64,000 nucleotides of DNA, from assembly GCF_012911975.1 (NCBI RefSeq), contig NZ_SMDQ01000019.1, positions 1-64,000 of the forward strand, given 5' to 3'. The position numbers were made by a program, and so were the translations under genes. A model generated the notes under the pieces. That model ran no database searches. It was not told the DNA's origin and saw only the letters and a program-made list of their open reading frames with translations. Source of the DNA: Nodosilinea sp. P-1105. GTDB lineage: Bacteria; Cyanobacteriota; Cyanobacteriia; Phormidesmidales; Phormidesmidaceae. Below, piece after piece: positions 17,751-26,982 of this stretch (positions are counted from its first letter, which is position 1; each line of letters opens with the position of its first letter).

Positions 17751-18757
17751 GTTCTTACATCCCTGGCCTTAAAAGAAGACCAATTAAATGGCTTCACATA
17801 GTCCAACTCTCACGTCACACCAAAGAAGAAGTCCGGCAGCATAACCCTCTATATGCTCAATCGAACTACACATAAAAAGAAACTAGACCTCAACTTCAGA
17901 CAAGATCAGAAAACTGTCTGTCAGCAATCAAAAAATAGATAACATCAAGTAGACCTTGCTCTGCCATATTGTTTCACGAGCAACATGAAACCCACAGCGA
18001 CTCCAACTGAGTAACGGAGCGAAGCTACGTCGAGATATCTCAGTCGTTAGCAAATTTTAAGGCTCCTCCCTTTAGTCGGAATGACATCACCTAATTACGT
18101 TCCTCTACTTCAGGAGATGAGAAGATCAGAACATTTGATCTTTCACATAATCTCCTTCCTTTATCAGGAATAGCACTTTTCCTAGAACAGGTTTGGCTTT
18201 TTTAACCGATATTTACGCATTTTCCGTGCCCCCCAGTAATTTCAGTTGAGTTAGCCGCAGCGATATAAGCACTAGAGTGGGTCAAGGTGTCCCGGCGTGG
18301 TGCCTCAGTCGGCACAGGCATCGTCGGTCTAACGAGTGCCAGGTCTCCTGACTGTCCTCAGGTAGGGTAGCTTCAGGCCAGTGACGGGATCAGCCTTGCC
18401 TATATCTAGGGTATCAAGTCTACTCAGGGCTGTATTACTCCCGAGATGAGTAATCGAAACCAGCAATGGAGCAGTCGTCATCGGTGAAATCAAGCATTTT
18501 CGGCCTGTTGCAACAGTTCGCAACACAATATCTGTGATTTTACGGATCAAGCAGTTCTGGATTTAGAAGCAAAACCAAGACAGTAAGAGCGATTCTATGG
18601 TTCCTAAATTGAAATACCCCTAGGGTGAGTACATCAACTCCCAAAATAACTGCGATTATCGAAGTGTGGTTAAGCAAAGGTCATCCACCAGGTTTCCTTT
18701 ACATCAACCACATGAATTTCAAACAAATTGTTTCACCAAATTAAGAGGATACTTATC
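17751..18757. other. Long non-coding region in the accessory island
   Basis: About 1 kb between the divergent LuxR-type gene and the first Ig-like gene. Possible ORFs are short and lack ribosome binding sites. It must hold two promoters and could hold a small RNA or a decayed gene; nothing specific could be recognised. Confidence 0.5.
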
Positions 18758-19225
18758 ATGGCTGGTCAACCTACAAAAACTCGGCATACTCGAAATATTT
18801 TGTGGTTTGATTTAACGGAGCTATCAGTTTTCGATCAAGTTCCGACTCCACCCCTAGCAGAATTCCAAGACCCACTATCTATCGTCCCTGTAACCTCTGA
18901 TTTTGTAGTTCAAGTTAAGTTTGAGATGGGTGGATTTGTGGCCTCCCACTATGCTAACGGGCGTCATAATTACACCGTTAAAGTATTCGCCGAATCAATA
19001 GGACCAGGGCCTGAGAAGGAGATCGGTGAATTGCACGCTAGTCTGGTTGCTAACCAGCTTCAGTATACTAATAACGTTCGAGTTACCGCTGGTACGTTAA
19101 CTGAACTTGGCGTCTATAAGTTGGTTGCTACTGTCACCTTTGATGTACCCCCCCCCAGTGGTCCTGCAATGATCGGGTTCTCCGACAGCCCCATTATGAT
19201 TCAAATCAAGAACCCACTTCATTGA
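18758..19225 (+). CDS. Ig-like-module protein 1 (unknown function)
   Basis: A 155-residue cytoplasmic protein with no signal peptide or transmembrane helix, predicted all beta. A Shine-Dalgarno AAGAGGA sits 8 bases before the ATG at 18758. Almost the whole chain is one module: a leading strand FDLTELSVFDQV, then FVVQVKFEMGG, YTVKVFAES and LTELGVYKLVATVTF. The same order of motifs is found in the C-terminal parts of the proteins at 19716 and 20617 and in the protein at 26983. A run of nine C at 19148-19156 encodes Pro-Pro-Pro near the end of the domain. No known family is recognised. Confidence 0.75.
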   Translation: MAGQPTKTRHTRNILWFDLTELSVFDQVPTPPLAEFQDPLSIVPVTSDFVVQVKFEMGGFVASHYANGRHNYTVKVFAESIGPGPEKEIGELHASLVANQLQYTNNVRVTAGTLTELGVYKLVATVTFDVPPPSGPAMIGFSDSPIMIQIKNPLH

Positions 19226-19715
19226 GTTTCTGAGATCCCCTAAGCTAACTGCAATAACCAGCAATATTCAGTGATGCTCAGGGGCGCTCTCTCCGATTCC
19301 GCGGTTTTATAGTCGTTTACATGGTGACTCGCTTTAGAGTAAGGTTCTTGACCTTTCCATGCTGGGGACACCATGTAAATGACCACCATAGAAGTTGAAT
19401 CCTCGTAAAGGCCATAAGTCTTGAACTGTCGTAGGGTGAGCACTGCCCACCAGCTTTAACTCAGTATCATTTCATCCTATAAAAAAGTAAGTTTCTTCAC
19501 TGCGCACTCTGCGGATATCAAGTCACAGAATGACAACTTCTCCCGCGCTAAAGGCTTTGCAGAATACACTATTAAATTCAGATACTCAACAGCTTAGTTA
19601 GCGCAATTCATGACCATTACTTAATAGACTTAAGCATAGTACCTCCATTGCATTGAAGTTATTTTGCGGAAAATCCTTTTTATACAAAGAGAACTCATCA
19701 TCAAGGATATTAACC
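19226..19715. other. Intergenic region, no gene seen
   Basis: 490 bp between Ig-like genes 1 and 2. The gap is too long for a tight operon, so gene 2 may have its own promoter. One antisense frame (about 19240-19443) has no ribosome binding site or family resemblance. Confidence 0.5.
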
Positions 19716-20546
19716 ATGGAACCTATTGACGAATCTAAACAAGCAGGTCAACTATTACCAAATACAGATCAAGACCCAGACTCTACTGATAGTGTACCGG
19801 CCCAAGCTGCTGCATCACCAGTCGACGAAGGTGAATACCAGACCACTACCGCCGAGGCTGAATCCAGATCCAGTCCTCCAAGGAGCTCTACTGTCACTGA
19901 TACCCCTGGCAAGAGCCAATCCGTTGCTTCTTTCACATTAGAATTTCTCGTAAAAGAAACAAATGACGGCTATATTCAGCAAGTCGTGGCCGAGCATTTA
20001 GAAGATAGACAGCAAAAAGTCACCGCATCATTCCATGATGACGATATCTACACCTGGATACTGGACAAAGTAGCTGAATCTCTTAATAAATTTTCCCCTC
20101 AGATGGTGATTCAGGAAAATGCGATCGCGCTTGAAATTATCGAGATAAACTTTTTGCAACCCTCTATTTCGTCTGTAGCCACCCTATCGAAAGCTCAGAT
20201 CACTGATAAAGCCGCCGTACTGCTGACGGAGATTCTCAATAGCCGCTATCCTGTCGTGGTTGAAGTCACCTTCCAGCTGGTTGGCTTAGGAATTACGGCA
20301 CTAACCCGAGAGAAGCCAGCTTACCAAATCCAGGGTAAGTTCCATAACCGAGCTGATGGTACTCATATACCGATAGAAAGTTCTCCTGCTGGTAATCTTG
20401 CCACTGGCCAACGCACCTATAAAGCGCGCTCGCCAGAAACTACGCTATCCTCAGGGACGTACCGATTTGACCTGGCTGTTGCCATACCACAATTACCTCT
20501 ACCACCAGCCACATCAGAGGTTTCTGTCACCCTTTTGCCCTTATAG
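19716..20546 (+). CDS. Ig-like-module protein 2, two-domain (unknown function)
   Basis: A 276-residue protein with AAGGA 10 bases before the ATG. It has three parts: a disordered acidic Ser/Thr/Pro-rich N-terminus (1-70), a middle domain (about 71-135) with SFTLEFLV, AEHLED and DIYTWILDKV, and a C-terminal Ig-like module (about 138-276) with LEIIEINFLQP, YPVVVEVTFQLVG, YQIQGKF and LSSGTYRFDLAVAI. The middle domain is matched by residues about 285-345 of the next gene product (QVDYRILAQ, EIWSGLTRERLQFWVMQQL), so the two proteins share two domains. No signal peptide. Function unknown. Confidence 0.75.
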   Translation: MEPIDESKQAGQLLPNTDQDPDSTDSVPAQAAASPVDEGEYQTTTAEAESRSSPPRSSTVTDTPGKSQSVASFTLEFLVKETNDGYIQQVVAEHLEDRQQKVTASFHDDDIYTWILDKVAESLNKFSPQMVIQENAIALEIIEINFLQPSISSVATLSKAQITDKAAVLLTEILNSRYPVVVEVTFQLVGLGITALTREKPAYQIQGKFHNRADGTHIPIESSPAGNLATGQRTYKARSPETTLSSGTYRFDLAVAIPQLPLPPATSEVSVTLLPL

Positions 20547-20616
20547 CCGAAGCTCATAGGACAGTTCCCACTGGTGCGAGGTATGTGCAGTAAAACTGTC
20601 CTCTCAGGAGAACCTA

Positions 20617-22212
20617 ATGAGCACCAATGACTTTGACTGGGAAAGCTTTCTTAAACAATGGAGCAAAGCCATTTTAGACTCCATGGATCAAGAAGAACGA
20701 CACCTGTTACCCCAGGAGGTATTAGCATCAGGATGGCTTGGCTATCCAGGGGCAACGGACGAGGAATTGACCAGGGTTGAGCGGCGGATTGGGATGCCTC
20801 TGCCCCCCTCTTACCGGTCTTTTCTAACCGTATCGAATGGTTGGCGACAAACTGCGAAAGCAAGCGATACCTCCAACCATAAATTCTGGTCTACGGAGGA
20901 CATTGATCGGTTTTCAAATCGTCACGCTTCCTGGATTAGGGAGTTTTCTGAACGTCAGGATATCAGCACGGCTAACTTAGATGATGACTTCTCAGACATT
21001 GATGACCAATGGGAACCTATCGAAATTTCTAATGAAGAATACTTGATTTATGATGATAGTCAAGACCCCAGCAAAATCAAAACCAAACACCTAAATACGG
21101 CGATTGAAATTAGTGATGTGGGTATCGACTCCATCTATTTACTGAACCCTCAAGTGGTGACGCCAGAAGGGGAATGGGAAGCGTGGTTCTTCGCAGACTA
21201 TTTACCAGGAGCCGATCGTTATCCTTCCTTCCGAGCAATGATGGAGGCTGAATATAAAACTTTTTTAGAGTTCCAAGGGGCAAGTGCAGATACTGGCCAA
21301 CAACCAGTCGCCGAGGATATCCCTGAAGAAACTGAGTTAGCGACAGTTGGGTCTAAGACAGCAGATATAGCTCTAGATTTGACGGCGATCGCTGATCAGG
21401 AGCAAGCTGAAAAGTTGTGCAGTCAGGGATTGCAGGCAGACTCGATTAGTTCGATGGATTGGCAGTCCTTAAGAACAATCATGGTGGATGTTCAGGCTAG
21501 AACCCTCAATCAACAGGTCGATTATAGAATTCTGGCCCAAAGTGATAAAGATGATCAGCCTGAAATCTGGTCGGGCTTAACCAGGGAAAGGCTACAATTC
21601 TGGGTTATGCAACAGCTTGAAGATGCGCAGAGCAGCCCAATCATTGCACCTGCAGTATCAGTCAGGGTTACCACTCATCTTGATCGTTTTACATCTACGT
21701 TGCCAGATCAGCCTAAACTCATCCCAGAACAGCCAGATACTTTCAGTGATAGCCCAACCGCTGAAACCAAGCCAGAGGCCTTACAAGTTGAACTAGTCAT
21801 CGAAGTCGATCAACTCATCATCCATCAACCAGAAAATACCGTAAACAAAATTGTTTTTTCTTCTACGGGTAATCACAAGGCAAAGTCTAATGACCTGGGA
21901 TTTCTATCCAGCCATAGGCCATTTTCAGTCGAGCTTTGTTTTCATGTGGCGGGGCATCAGGCTAACAGTTCGAAGCTTGATCAGGTCATTTATAAGGTTC
22001 AAGTTTTTGCTCAAAATCGAATTAACCATCAGTGGATAATTCTAGGGGAAACTCAAGATAAATCTCTGATTAGTGGTCAATCTGACTATCAAACAAGATT
22101 CTTTAACAAGAATCTGACAGCAGGTCTATATCGCCTACAGGTGATCACCAGTCTAACTGGAGCCACAGCAGCACTTTCGTCTTTTGAGATCCCACTCATT
22201 AATGTGACTTAA
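20617..22212 (+). CDS. SMI1/KNR4 (SUKH) domain fused to an Ig-like module
   Basis: A 531-residue protein with a good Shine-Dalgarno (AGGAG, 6 bases before ATG), 70 bp after gene 2. The N-terminal SMI1/KNR4 (SUKH) domain (about 33-225) has the family signatures GYPGATDEEL (43-51), LPPSYRSFLTVSNGW (62-76) and EAWFFADYLPGA. The middle (about 285-345) resembles the middle domain of protein 2. The C-terminal module (387-531) has VELVIEVDQL, PFSVELCFHVAG, YKVQVFAQN and LTAGLYRLQVI. SUKH proteins are often immunity proteins of polymorphic toxins or protein-interaction domains; this fusion is unusual and its role is unknown. No toxin gene is visible next to it. Confidence 0.85.
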   Translation: MSTNDFDWESFLKQWSKAILDSMDQEERHLLPQEVLASGWLGYPGATDEELTRVERRIGMPLPPSYRSFLTVSNGWRQTAKASDTSNHKFWSTEDIDRFSNRHASWIREFSERQDISTANLDDDFSDIDDQWEPIEISNEEYLIYDDSQDPSKIKTKHLNTAIEISDVGIDSIYLLNPQVVTPEGEWEAWFFADYLPGADRYPSFRAMMEAEYKTFLEFQGASADTGQQPVAEDIPEETELATVGSKTADIALDLTAIADQEQAEKLCSQGLQADSISSMDWQSLRTIMVDVQARTLNQQVDYRILAQSDKDDQPEIWSGLTRERLQFWVMQQLEDAQSSPIIAPAVSVRVTTHLDRFTSTLPDQPKLIPEQPDTFSDSPTAETKPEALQVELVIEVDQLIIHQPENTVNKIVFSSTGNHKAKSNDLGFLSSHRPFSVELCFHVAGHQANSSKLDQVIYKVQVFAQNRINHQWIILGETQDKSLISGQSDYQTRFFNKNLTAGLYRLQVITSLTGATAALSSFEIPLINVT

Positions 22213-22322
22213 CAGCCAGAGATTCATTGCGCTGAACAGTATTTTGTTAAAACAAAAATTCAATCACTTAAAAACCATGAGTTATATAAAGTCAGATATC
22301 GTGTATTGTGGGCATAGCAGAC

Positions 22323-24731
22323 ATGGGAAATTTTCTTTACTGGATCGCTGAGAATCCTGTTGGAGTATATATTTTAATTGTTGCTATCTTATTGATATCA
22401 ACACTCTTATCAGAGAGACAACCATATCTAGCAACCTGCTTAAGTCGTGTCTGGAGTAAGGTTAAGCATCTACTGCTACAAGGCTTTGGATTATGGTTAG
22501 TCCTATTTACTTTCACTATTTTTGTAATCTTACTCATTCATGAGATAGATTTAATTGGAGCAGAGATTTTTGACTCTACATCATCAGGCCTTGAATATTT
22601 AGACTATTTGAATAGCATAATACGTTCCCTAGGAATTATATTTTCGATTGGCCTTATTTCTTTTGCCTTATATTGGCTTTTTAATAACAAGGTAGGAATT
22701 GTGATCTTGCCTTTTGACGTGATTTATGGCCCATCAGAGCATCAGAGTTTAGTCCCAAATCATCAAGAGAAAAAATATACTGTTAATCAGGGCTCATTTT
22801 TAGCCAATCTTCTTATAGAAGAAATTCATAGAATTAAAAGCATACATATGATGCCCAGAGAGTTCAAAGATGATAGTTCTGATGAAATAAACTTAAGATT
22901 GGAATTTAGAAATTTTCCTCCCTTGACTTCTTTAGAACATGATCTTGGCGAAGCATTAGCTGACTTAGGCACAATAGAGTTTGGCAATGCCAAGCTTTCG
23001 CTGGGCTCATTCTTACTTAGCATAAAAAGAGCATGGCCATTTGGTGGTGTCAACGGCATTATTTCAGGAAGCGTTCGCACTAACCCAAGAACTCAAGAAA
23101 TAGTCGCCCGTATAGACTATGGGAATAAAATCAGCGCCTGGAAAGCGACACAAGAAAACTGTCAGGGAACAGTGTTTATTTCAGAAGATATGATTCGCGA
23201 GCTAGCCTACAAGATAGTCTTTGACCTGATCCCCAAAAAAAAGCTTCCTGCTAGAACATGGAAAGCTTTGAGGGAAATTACAGAGGCTATAGCCTGTTTT
23301 GAGCAGTACTTCAGAACCAATATAGATAGTGCACTTGACCAGGCCTATAACCATCTAGAGCAAGCCTTAAAAAAAGATGTGAGGTTAGAAACTTGTCACG
23401 ATATCCATTCGGAGACATTAGCTGACTTCTTCTATAGAATTGGCTTATCATATCTTTTGAGGAATAAGCATGAAGAAGCAGGCAGGGCCATAAAACAAGC
23501 GCTTAAACTAGATCAGAATTCAAACAATTTATGTTTTTATTACAATGCCCTCGGCAATGTTTATTTGGCTCAGGAAAAAACTGAGAAATCAGAACTACAT
23601 TATCGACGATCTATTGACGAATATGAAAAAAGTAAGCAAACCAAATCCAGAAATGAAGTCGATAACTGGTTCAAAGTTCTGATAAAATATTTAACTTTTC
23701 ACTATTATGATCTCACATACAAGTTATTTTCCTTACTTTATCAACTCAGACTACGCAACTCACCGCCAGCGAGCCTAAAATACAAGGCAAAGATTTTCGC
23801 TTATCCATACAATGGGATTGGAAATATTTGTTGGCGTCAAAAAGGAGACTTTAGTGATGCATCTCAAAGTTACAATAAAGCAATTGAAATAGATCGACAC
23901 TTTTGGAAAAGTTATCACAACCTAGGAGTTATTTATCTATATCAAAATACATTTCATTTTTGTGAAAAAGATTTTAGAAAAGCCCATTACATGTTTGAAA
24001 AGGGCCTATATTATTGTAGCAAACCATCATCCGCTTGTCACAGTGGAATAAGTCTGGCAAATCTATTTCTCATAGTTTCATTTGAGCAAAAATTGCTTGC
24101 TAATCACGTAACATTTAAGTTTCACATAGCTTATCTCATCACTGAAGAATCAGTATTTCTTAGTCAGTCTTTGGTTGCCAAGAAAATTTTACAATTTCTT
24201 GATAGACTTTATACTTTTGACAATATCTTAACTGAGAGAGAAACAGATCAGGAACAGCGAAGCGAGATTATTAGCCATTGCGAATACCAGATGCTTAGAG
24301 CCATAGATTTAAGCCCTAAAGAGAATTATCTGAATTGGAATTTAGGACTAATATATGCCTGGCAATCTAGATTTGATATGGCTTATCAGCAATGGGAAAT
24401 TGCTGCAAACAAGGCCCAGGCTGACAACAAGCATTTTTGTTCAATGGTGTATAGATGTGCGAAATACTCACTTAAATCAAGACATTTTGATGGATTAAAG
24501 AATTACCACTCCAGTATAAAAGGCCACTACTCTGGCGTTAACGTTGGCAATTTAAAGAACACAATCAAAGATTTAGAGGTGATTAGATTATCAGTCTTTA
24601 AGGCGATAATTGCTGGTCGAACCAGGCCTAATCGACTACAGGATATTACTGAAACGTACATAAGGATTTCTTTATTGCAGAGGAGCCTACTAAACTTATT
24701 AAAAAAAATAGAAATCAAAAAACTGGTATAA
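22323..24731 (+). CDS. Membrane-anchored TPR protein (AT-rich)
   Basis: An 802-residue protein with three N-terminal transmembrane helices (about 3-28, 47-72, 97-118). A mixed alpha/beta region follows (about 118-320, from VGIVILPFDV to DLIPKKKLP), which could be a signal- or ligand-binding domain. Then come tetratricopeptide-like repeats, clearest at FYRIGLSYLLRNKHEEAGRA, YNALGNVYLAQEKTEKSELH and YHNLGVIYLYQNT. The base composition is strikingly AT-rich: the line 23941-24000 has 14 G+C of 60, against 37 of 60 at 52441-52500 in proB. This suggests recent horizontal acquisition. The start may be ATG 22323 or GTG 22308. No enzyme domain was recognised. Confidence 0.8.
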   Translation: MGNFLYWIAENPVGVYILIVAILLISTLLSERQPYLATCLSRVWSKVKHLLLQGFGLWLVLFTFTIFVILLIHEIDLIGAEIFDSTSSGLEYLDYLNSIIRSLGIIFSIGLISFALYWLFNNKVGIVILPFDVIYGPSEHQSLVPNHQEKKYTVNQGSFLANLLIEEIHRIKSIHMMPREFKDDSSDEINLRLEFRNFPPLTSLEHDLGEALADLGTIEFGNAKLSLGSFLLSIKRAWPFGGVNGIISGSVRTNPRTQEIVARIDYGNKISAWKATQENCQGTVFISEDMIRELAYKIVFDLIPKKKLPARTWKALREITEAIACFEQYFRTNIDSALDQAYNHLEQALKKDVRLETCHDIHSETLADFFYRIGLSYLLRNKHEEAGRAIKQALKLDQNSNNLCFYYNALGNVYLAQEKTEKSELHYRRSIDEYEKSKQTKSRNEVDNWFKVLIKYLTFHYYDLTYKLFSLLYQLRLRNSPPASLKYKAKIFAYPYNGIGNICWRQKGDFSDASQSYNKAIEIDRHFWKSYHNLGVIYLYQNTFHFCEKDFRKAHYMFEKGLYYCSKPSSACHSGISLANLFLIVSFEQKLLANHVTFKFHIAYLITEESVFLSQSLVAKKILQFLDRLYTFDNILTERETDQEQRSEIISHCEYQMLRAIDLSPKENYLNWNLGLIYAWQSRFDMAYQQWEIAANKAQADNKHFCSMVYRCAKYSLKSRHFDGLKNYHSSIKGHYSGVNVGNLKNTIKDLEVIRLSVFKAIIAGRTRPNRLQDITETYIRISLLQRSLLNLLKKIEIKKLV

Positions 24732-24872
24732 CTGCAAATAATGCGTTAGCTTCTGGTTGACTGACTCAAGTTTGAAAAGCCTTAGCATCCCTTAGTTTGA
24801 TGGCGTCGAAATAGAGCAAATAAGCACCTAATTACCAGATAAAATTGAGTGATTTTTGTTCTAACCCACCTC

Positions 24873-24929
24873 CAAGTCCAGTTCTGGAGTGCTGTCTATG
24901 GGAGAACTCCAGATCCCGAGCTGGACTTA
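24873..24929. repeat. Palindromic repeat B, copy 1
   Basis: CAAGTCCAGTTCTGGAGTGC...GGAGAACTCCAGATCCCGAGCTGGACTT. The ends AAGTCCAG/CTGGACTT pair, and an inner CTGGAGT/ACTCCAG pair extends the stem. Close copies lie at 49674-49732 and 54338-54396. It looks like a REP or non-autonomous MITE-type element. Confidence 0.8.
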
Positions 24930-24971
24930 ATCAGTATTTTCTTATAATAATTAGGTGAAGATGAGTTACTT

Positions 24972-25793
24972 ATGTTTTCAAATTCTAGTAAGACTTCTGC
25001 AAGCAGTGCTGAAACTACCAAGGCAGAGAAAAAGCCTCAGTTAGCCTTAAGATGGTTATCATTATTTTTCTCCGCTTTCTCTTTTGCCGTAGTATTGCAT
25101 TCACTTTTCTCACCTGATGCAAAAGAAACCTTGAGCAGTCAAGCTATTTACTGGTTTTCAATTTCGTTCATCGCTGCAATCATACCCTGGGCGAAAGAGT
25201 TTGAACTTGGCTCTCTGAAGATTACACTTCAGGAGTTCAAGGATGAACTAAAAAGTATAAAAAAGGAAATCAAGGAAATTTCTGAAAGTCGATACGCAAA
25301 CCTGGTGTATCTGCTTGATAGTCAAGGCAACTTAGCAATCATTCAGCGTCCTCAGTATGACAATAGATGGATCCCCTGTGGTACTCGTCTAGAGCCAAAT
25401 GAGTTCCCCCATGAAGCCGTGGAAAGAATCATTTCCGAAGAATTAGGACTTGCCAGAAGATCCTATGATTTCTGGCCAGAATTCTCAGAAGTCACCTATG
25501 AGGAAACCAGGATGGTTCCTAAACCTTATCAGGTTCAAATTGAGTCAAGTGAGCATTTGAGAGGGAAAGGAGGTGAAGCTATATCGCAGCATTATGATTT
25601 CGTATATGTATGTACAACTTTTGATGAAATGCCAAGTCTTAGGGAAAAGTATGTTGTCCAGTGGATTTCCTTCAGGAAATTTAAGCGAGAAATTGCATTG
25701 GCTCAAAAAAGGGGAGAAAGTTTCACTTTCCATGATGTAGAAATAACATATGAAAGGATTTTAAGGGACATGGGTAAGCTCGACTTACTGTGA
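24972..25793 (+). CDS. Two-TM, coiled-coil, Nudix-domain protein
   Basis: A 273-residue protein with two transmembrane helices (about 25-46 and 57-75), a short coiled coil (85-107) and a C-terminal cytoplasmic Nudix-like domain (about 110-265). The Nudix box (about 137-160) reads CGTRLEPNEFPHEAVERIIS-EELGL. It keeps R-x-x-x-E-E-x-G-hydrophobic, but the first Glu of the canonical REuxEE is Ile, and the leading Gly is shifted by one, so hydrolase activity is uncertain. Two-TM nucleotide-sensing or -processing proteins of this layout occur in bacterial conflict systems; a role in one here is inference. The gene shares the low GC of the preceding gene. Confidence 0.78.
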   Translation: MFSNSSKTSASSAETTKAEKKPQLALRWLSLFFSAFSFAVVLHSLFSPDAKETLSSQAIYWFSISFIAAIIPWAKEFELGSLKITLQEFKDELKSIKKEIKEISESRYANLVYLLDSQGNLAIIQRPQYDNRWIPCGTRLEPNEFPHEAVERIISEELGLARRSYDFWPEFSEVTYEETRMVPKPYQVQIESSEHLRGKGGEAISQHYDFVYVCTTFDEMPSLREKYVVQWISFRKFKREIALAQKRGESFTFHDVEITYERILRDMGKLDLL

Positions 25794-26325
25794 GTAGCCT
25801 CGATTATGAAAAGTTTCAGGAACTGCGTTTAGTCTGCCTGAAAACCTTTTCGTTTCAATCAACTTCTAAAGTTTTGTCAGTTAGCCCGAGAGATCTTCCC
25901 CTGAGATCATCAGCTTACTGTGTGGACTGCAGCGGTTGTCAACCAGCACAAAAAAGAGTTCAACGTTGCTGGTTTCGACTCCGCTCAACTAGCGACAAGG
26001 TCTGAGCGGAGTCGAAGGCCGGATCAAGGATCAGTCAGTAATTATGTCCATGTACTTATGCGTGTAAGCCGGGACAACTGTAGGGCTTGGAATTTAGGAG
26101 TTAGAAGCTAGGAGTGGCGCTGTGAGAAGCTTCTAGCTCCTGGCTTCTAGATTCCTTGACAGGAAATGTTTCGCCTTACGATGATACCTGTTTGGGTAGT
26201 CTACTTACACGAGAAGCGATAAGATACCTAGCATTGATTGAGGCATTAACGACTTGATCGAAGGGTTAAGCTGCATAAGCCTACCAGCTCCCCTAACTGT
26301 GTAGTTCTCTCACCTGCCTTGCCTT
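25794..26325. other. Intergenic region with a 14-bp inverted repeat
   Basis: Contains TTCGACTCCGCTCA (25974-25987) and its inverse TGAGCGGAGTCGAA (26003-26016), separated by 15 bp. A second, imperfect inverted repeat of AGAAGCTAGGAG and CTCCTGGCTTCTAG types lies at about 26097-26151. Possible frames here (e.g. 25790-26005) run through the palindrome and are not believable genes. Confidence 0.6.
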
Positions 26326-26844
26326 ATGGATATCGATCCGACCGTCTATCCGTCTCGAGTTTTTGCTCGGCTTTTGGCCCATACCCAACTCACAGCAGAT
26401 ATCACTGGTTGTCCTATAACTATCTCGGTGCAACGGTTGGGAGAAGTAGCCTATGACCAGAACGTGATTCCTGGCGGAGAACCTCAACTGCCATCCACCT
26501 CCTCTAGCCATCCAACCCTCGGGCTAAGATTTAGCCTATCTGCTAGTCTTCACAGCGCTCCATCCAGCAACAACGCCTCACCCATTCATCCCCTCAATGA
26601 CGCTATTGTTGATAGCTCCAGTCAAGCAAGAGACAGCCAGGGGATAGATCAGGCTTTGTTTGAGGATGTTGCTAAAACAGTTTTTAGTCCTAACCGCTAT
26701 CCTGACCTGTATCGGTCTTGCGGTACTCGCGCAGCCGCGGCTGAATTAGAGGTTAAAGTAGCGACTGAGATTGTAGCCACCTACAAGCAGATTATGGACA
26801 ACCGAGATTGCTCAACGGTACAAGGGCTAAACGACTTGCTTTAG
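26326..26844 (+). CDS. Hypothetical protein in the accessory island
   Basis: A 172-residue ORF with no clear Shine-Dalgarno sequence and no recognised family. It has a Ser/Pro-rich centre and a helical C-terminus (AAAAELEVKVATEIVATYKQI). Its position between the Nudix gene and the last Ig-like gene, on the same strand, and the absence of alternative frames favour a real gene, but it may be a decayed relative of its neighbours. Confidence 0.45.
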   Translation: MDIDPTVYPSRVFARLLAHTQLTADITGCPITISVQRLGEVAYDQNVIPGGEPQLPSTSSSHPTLGLRFSLSASLHSAPSSNNASPIHPLNDAIVDSSSQARDSQGIDQALFEDVAKTVFSPNRYPDLYRSCGTRAAAAELEVKVATEIVATYKQIMDNRDCSTVQGLNDLL

Positions 26845-26982
26845 ATAGCTCCTGGAACACTCTAGCTATCGCTCAATAACAGCCGTCTGAGGAGACCTCT
26901 GCCATTTACAGTAGTATGATGCTTCATGGAGTTCCGTCCAAGCGGCAGGCTTCTGGCTTTACTCGCGTCTACTCACGGCCCC

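Noticed and set aside
18329..18550. Antisense 73-codon frame in the LuxR-Ig spacer
   Set aside because: No ribosome binding site, no domain; expected by chance in 1 kb of DNA.
25790..26005. 71-codon frame overlapping the Nudix stop
   Set aside because: It runs into a palindromic intergenic repeat and has no domain; the GTG start is only an overlap accident.
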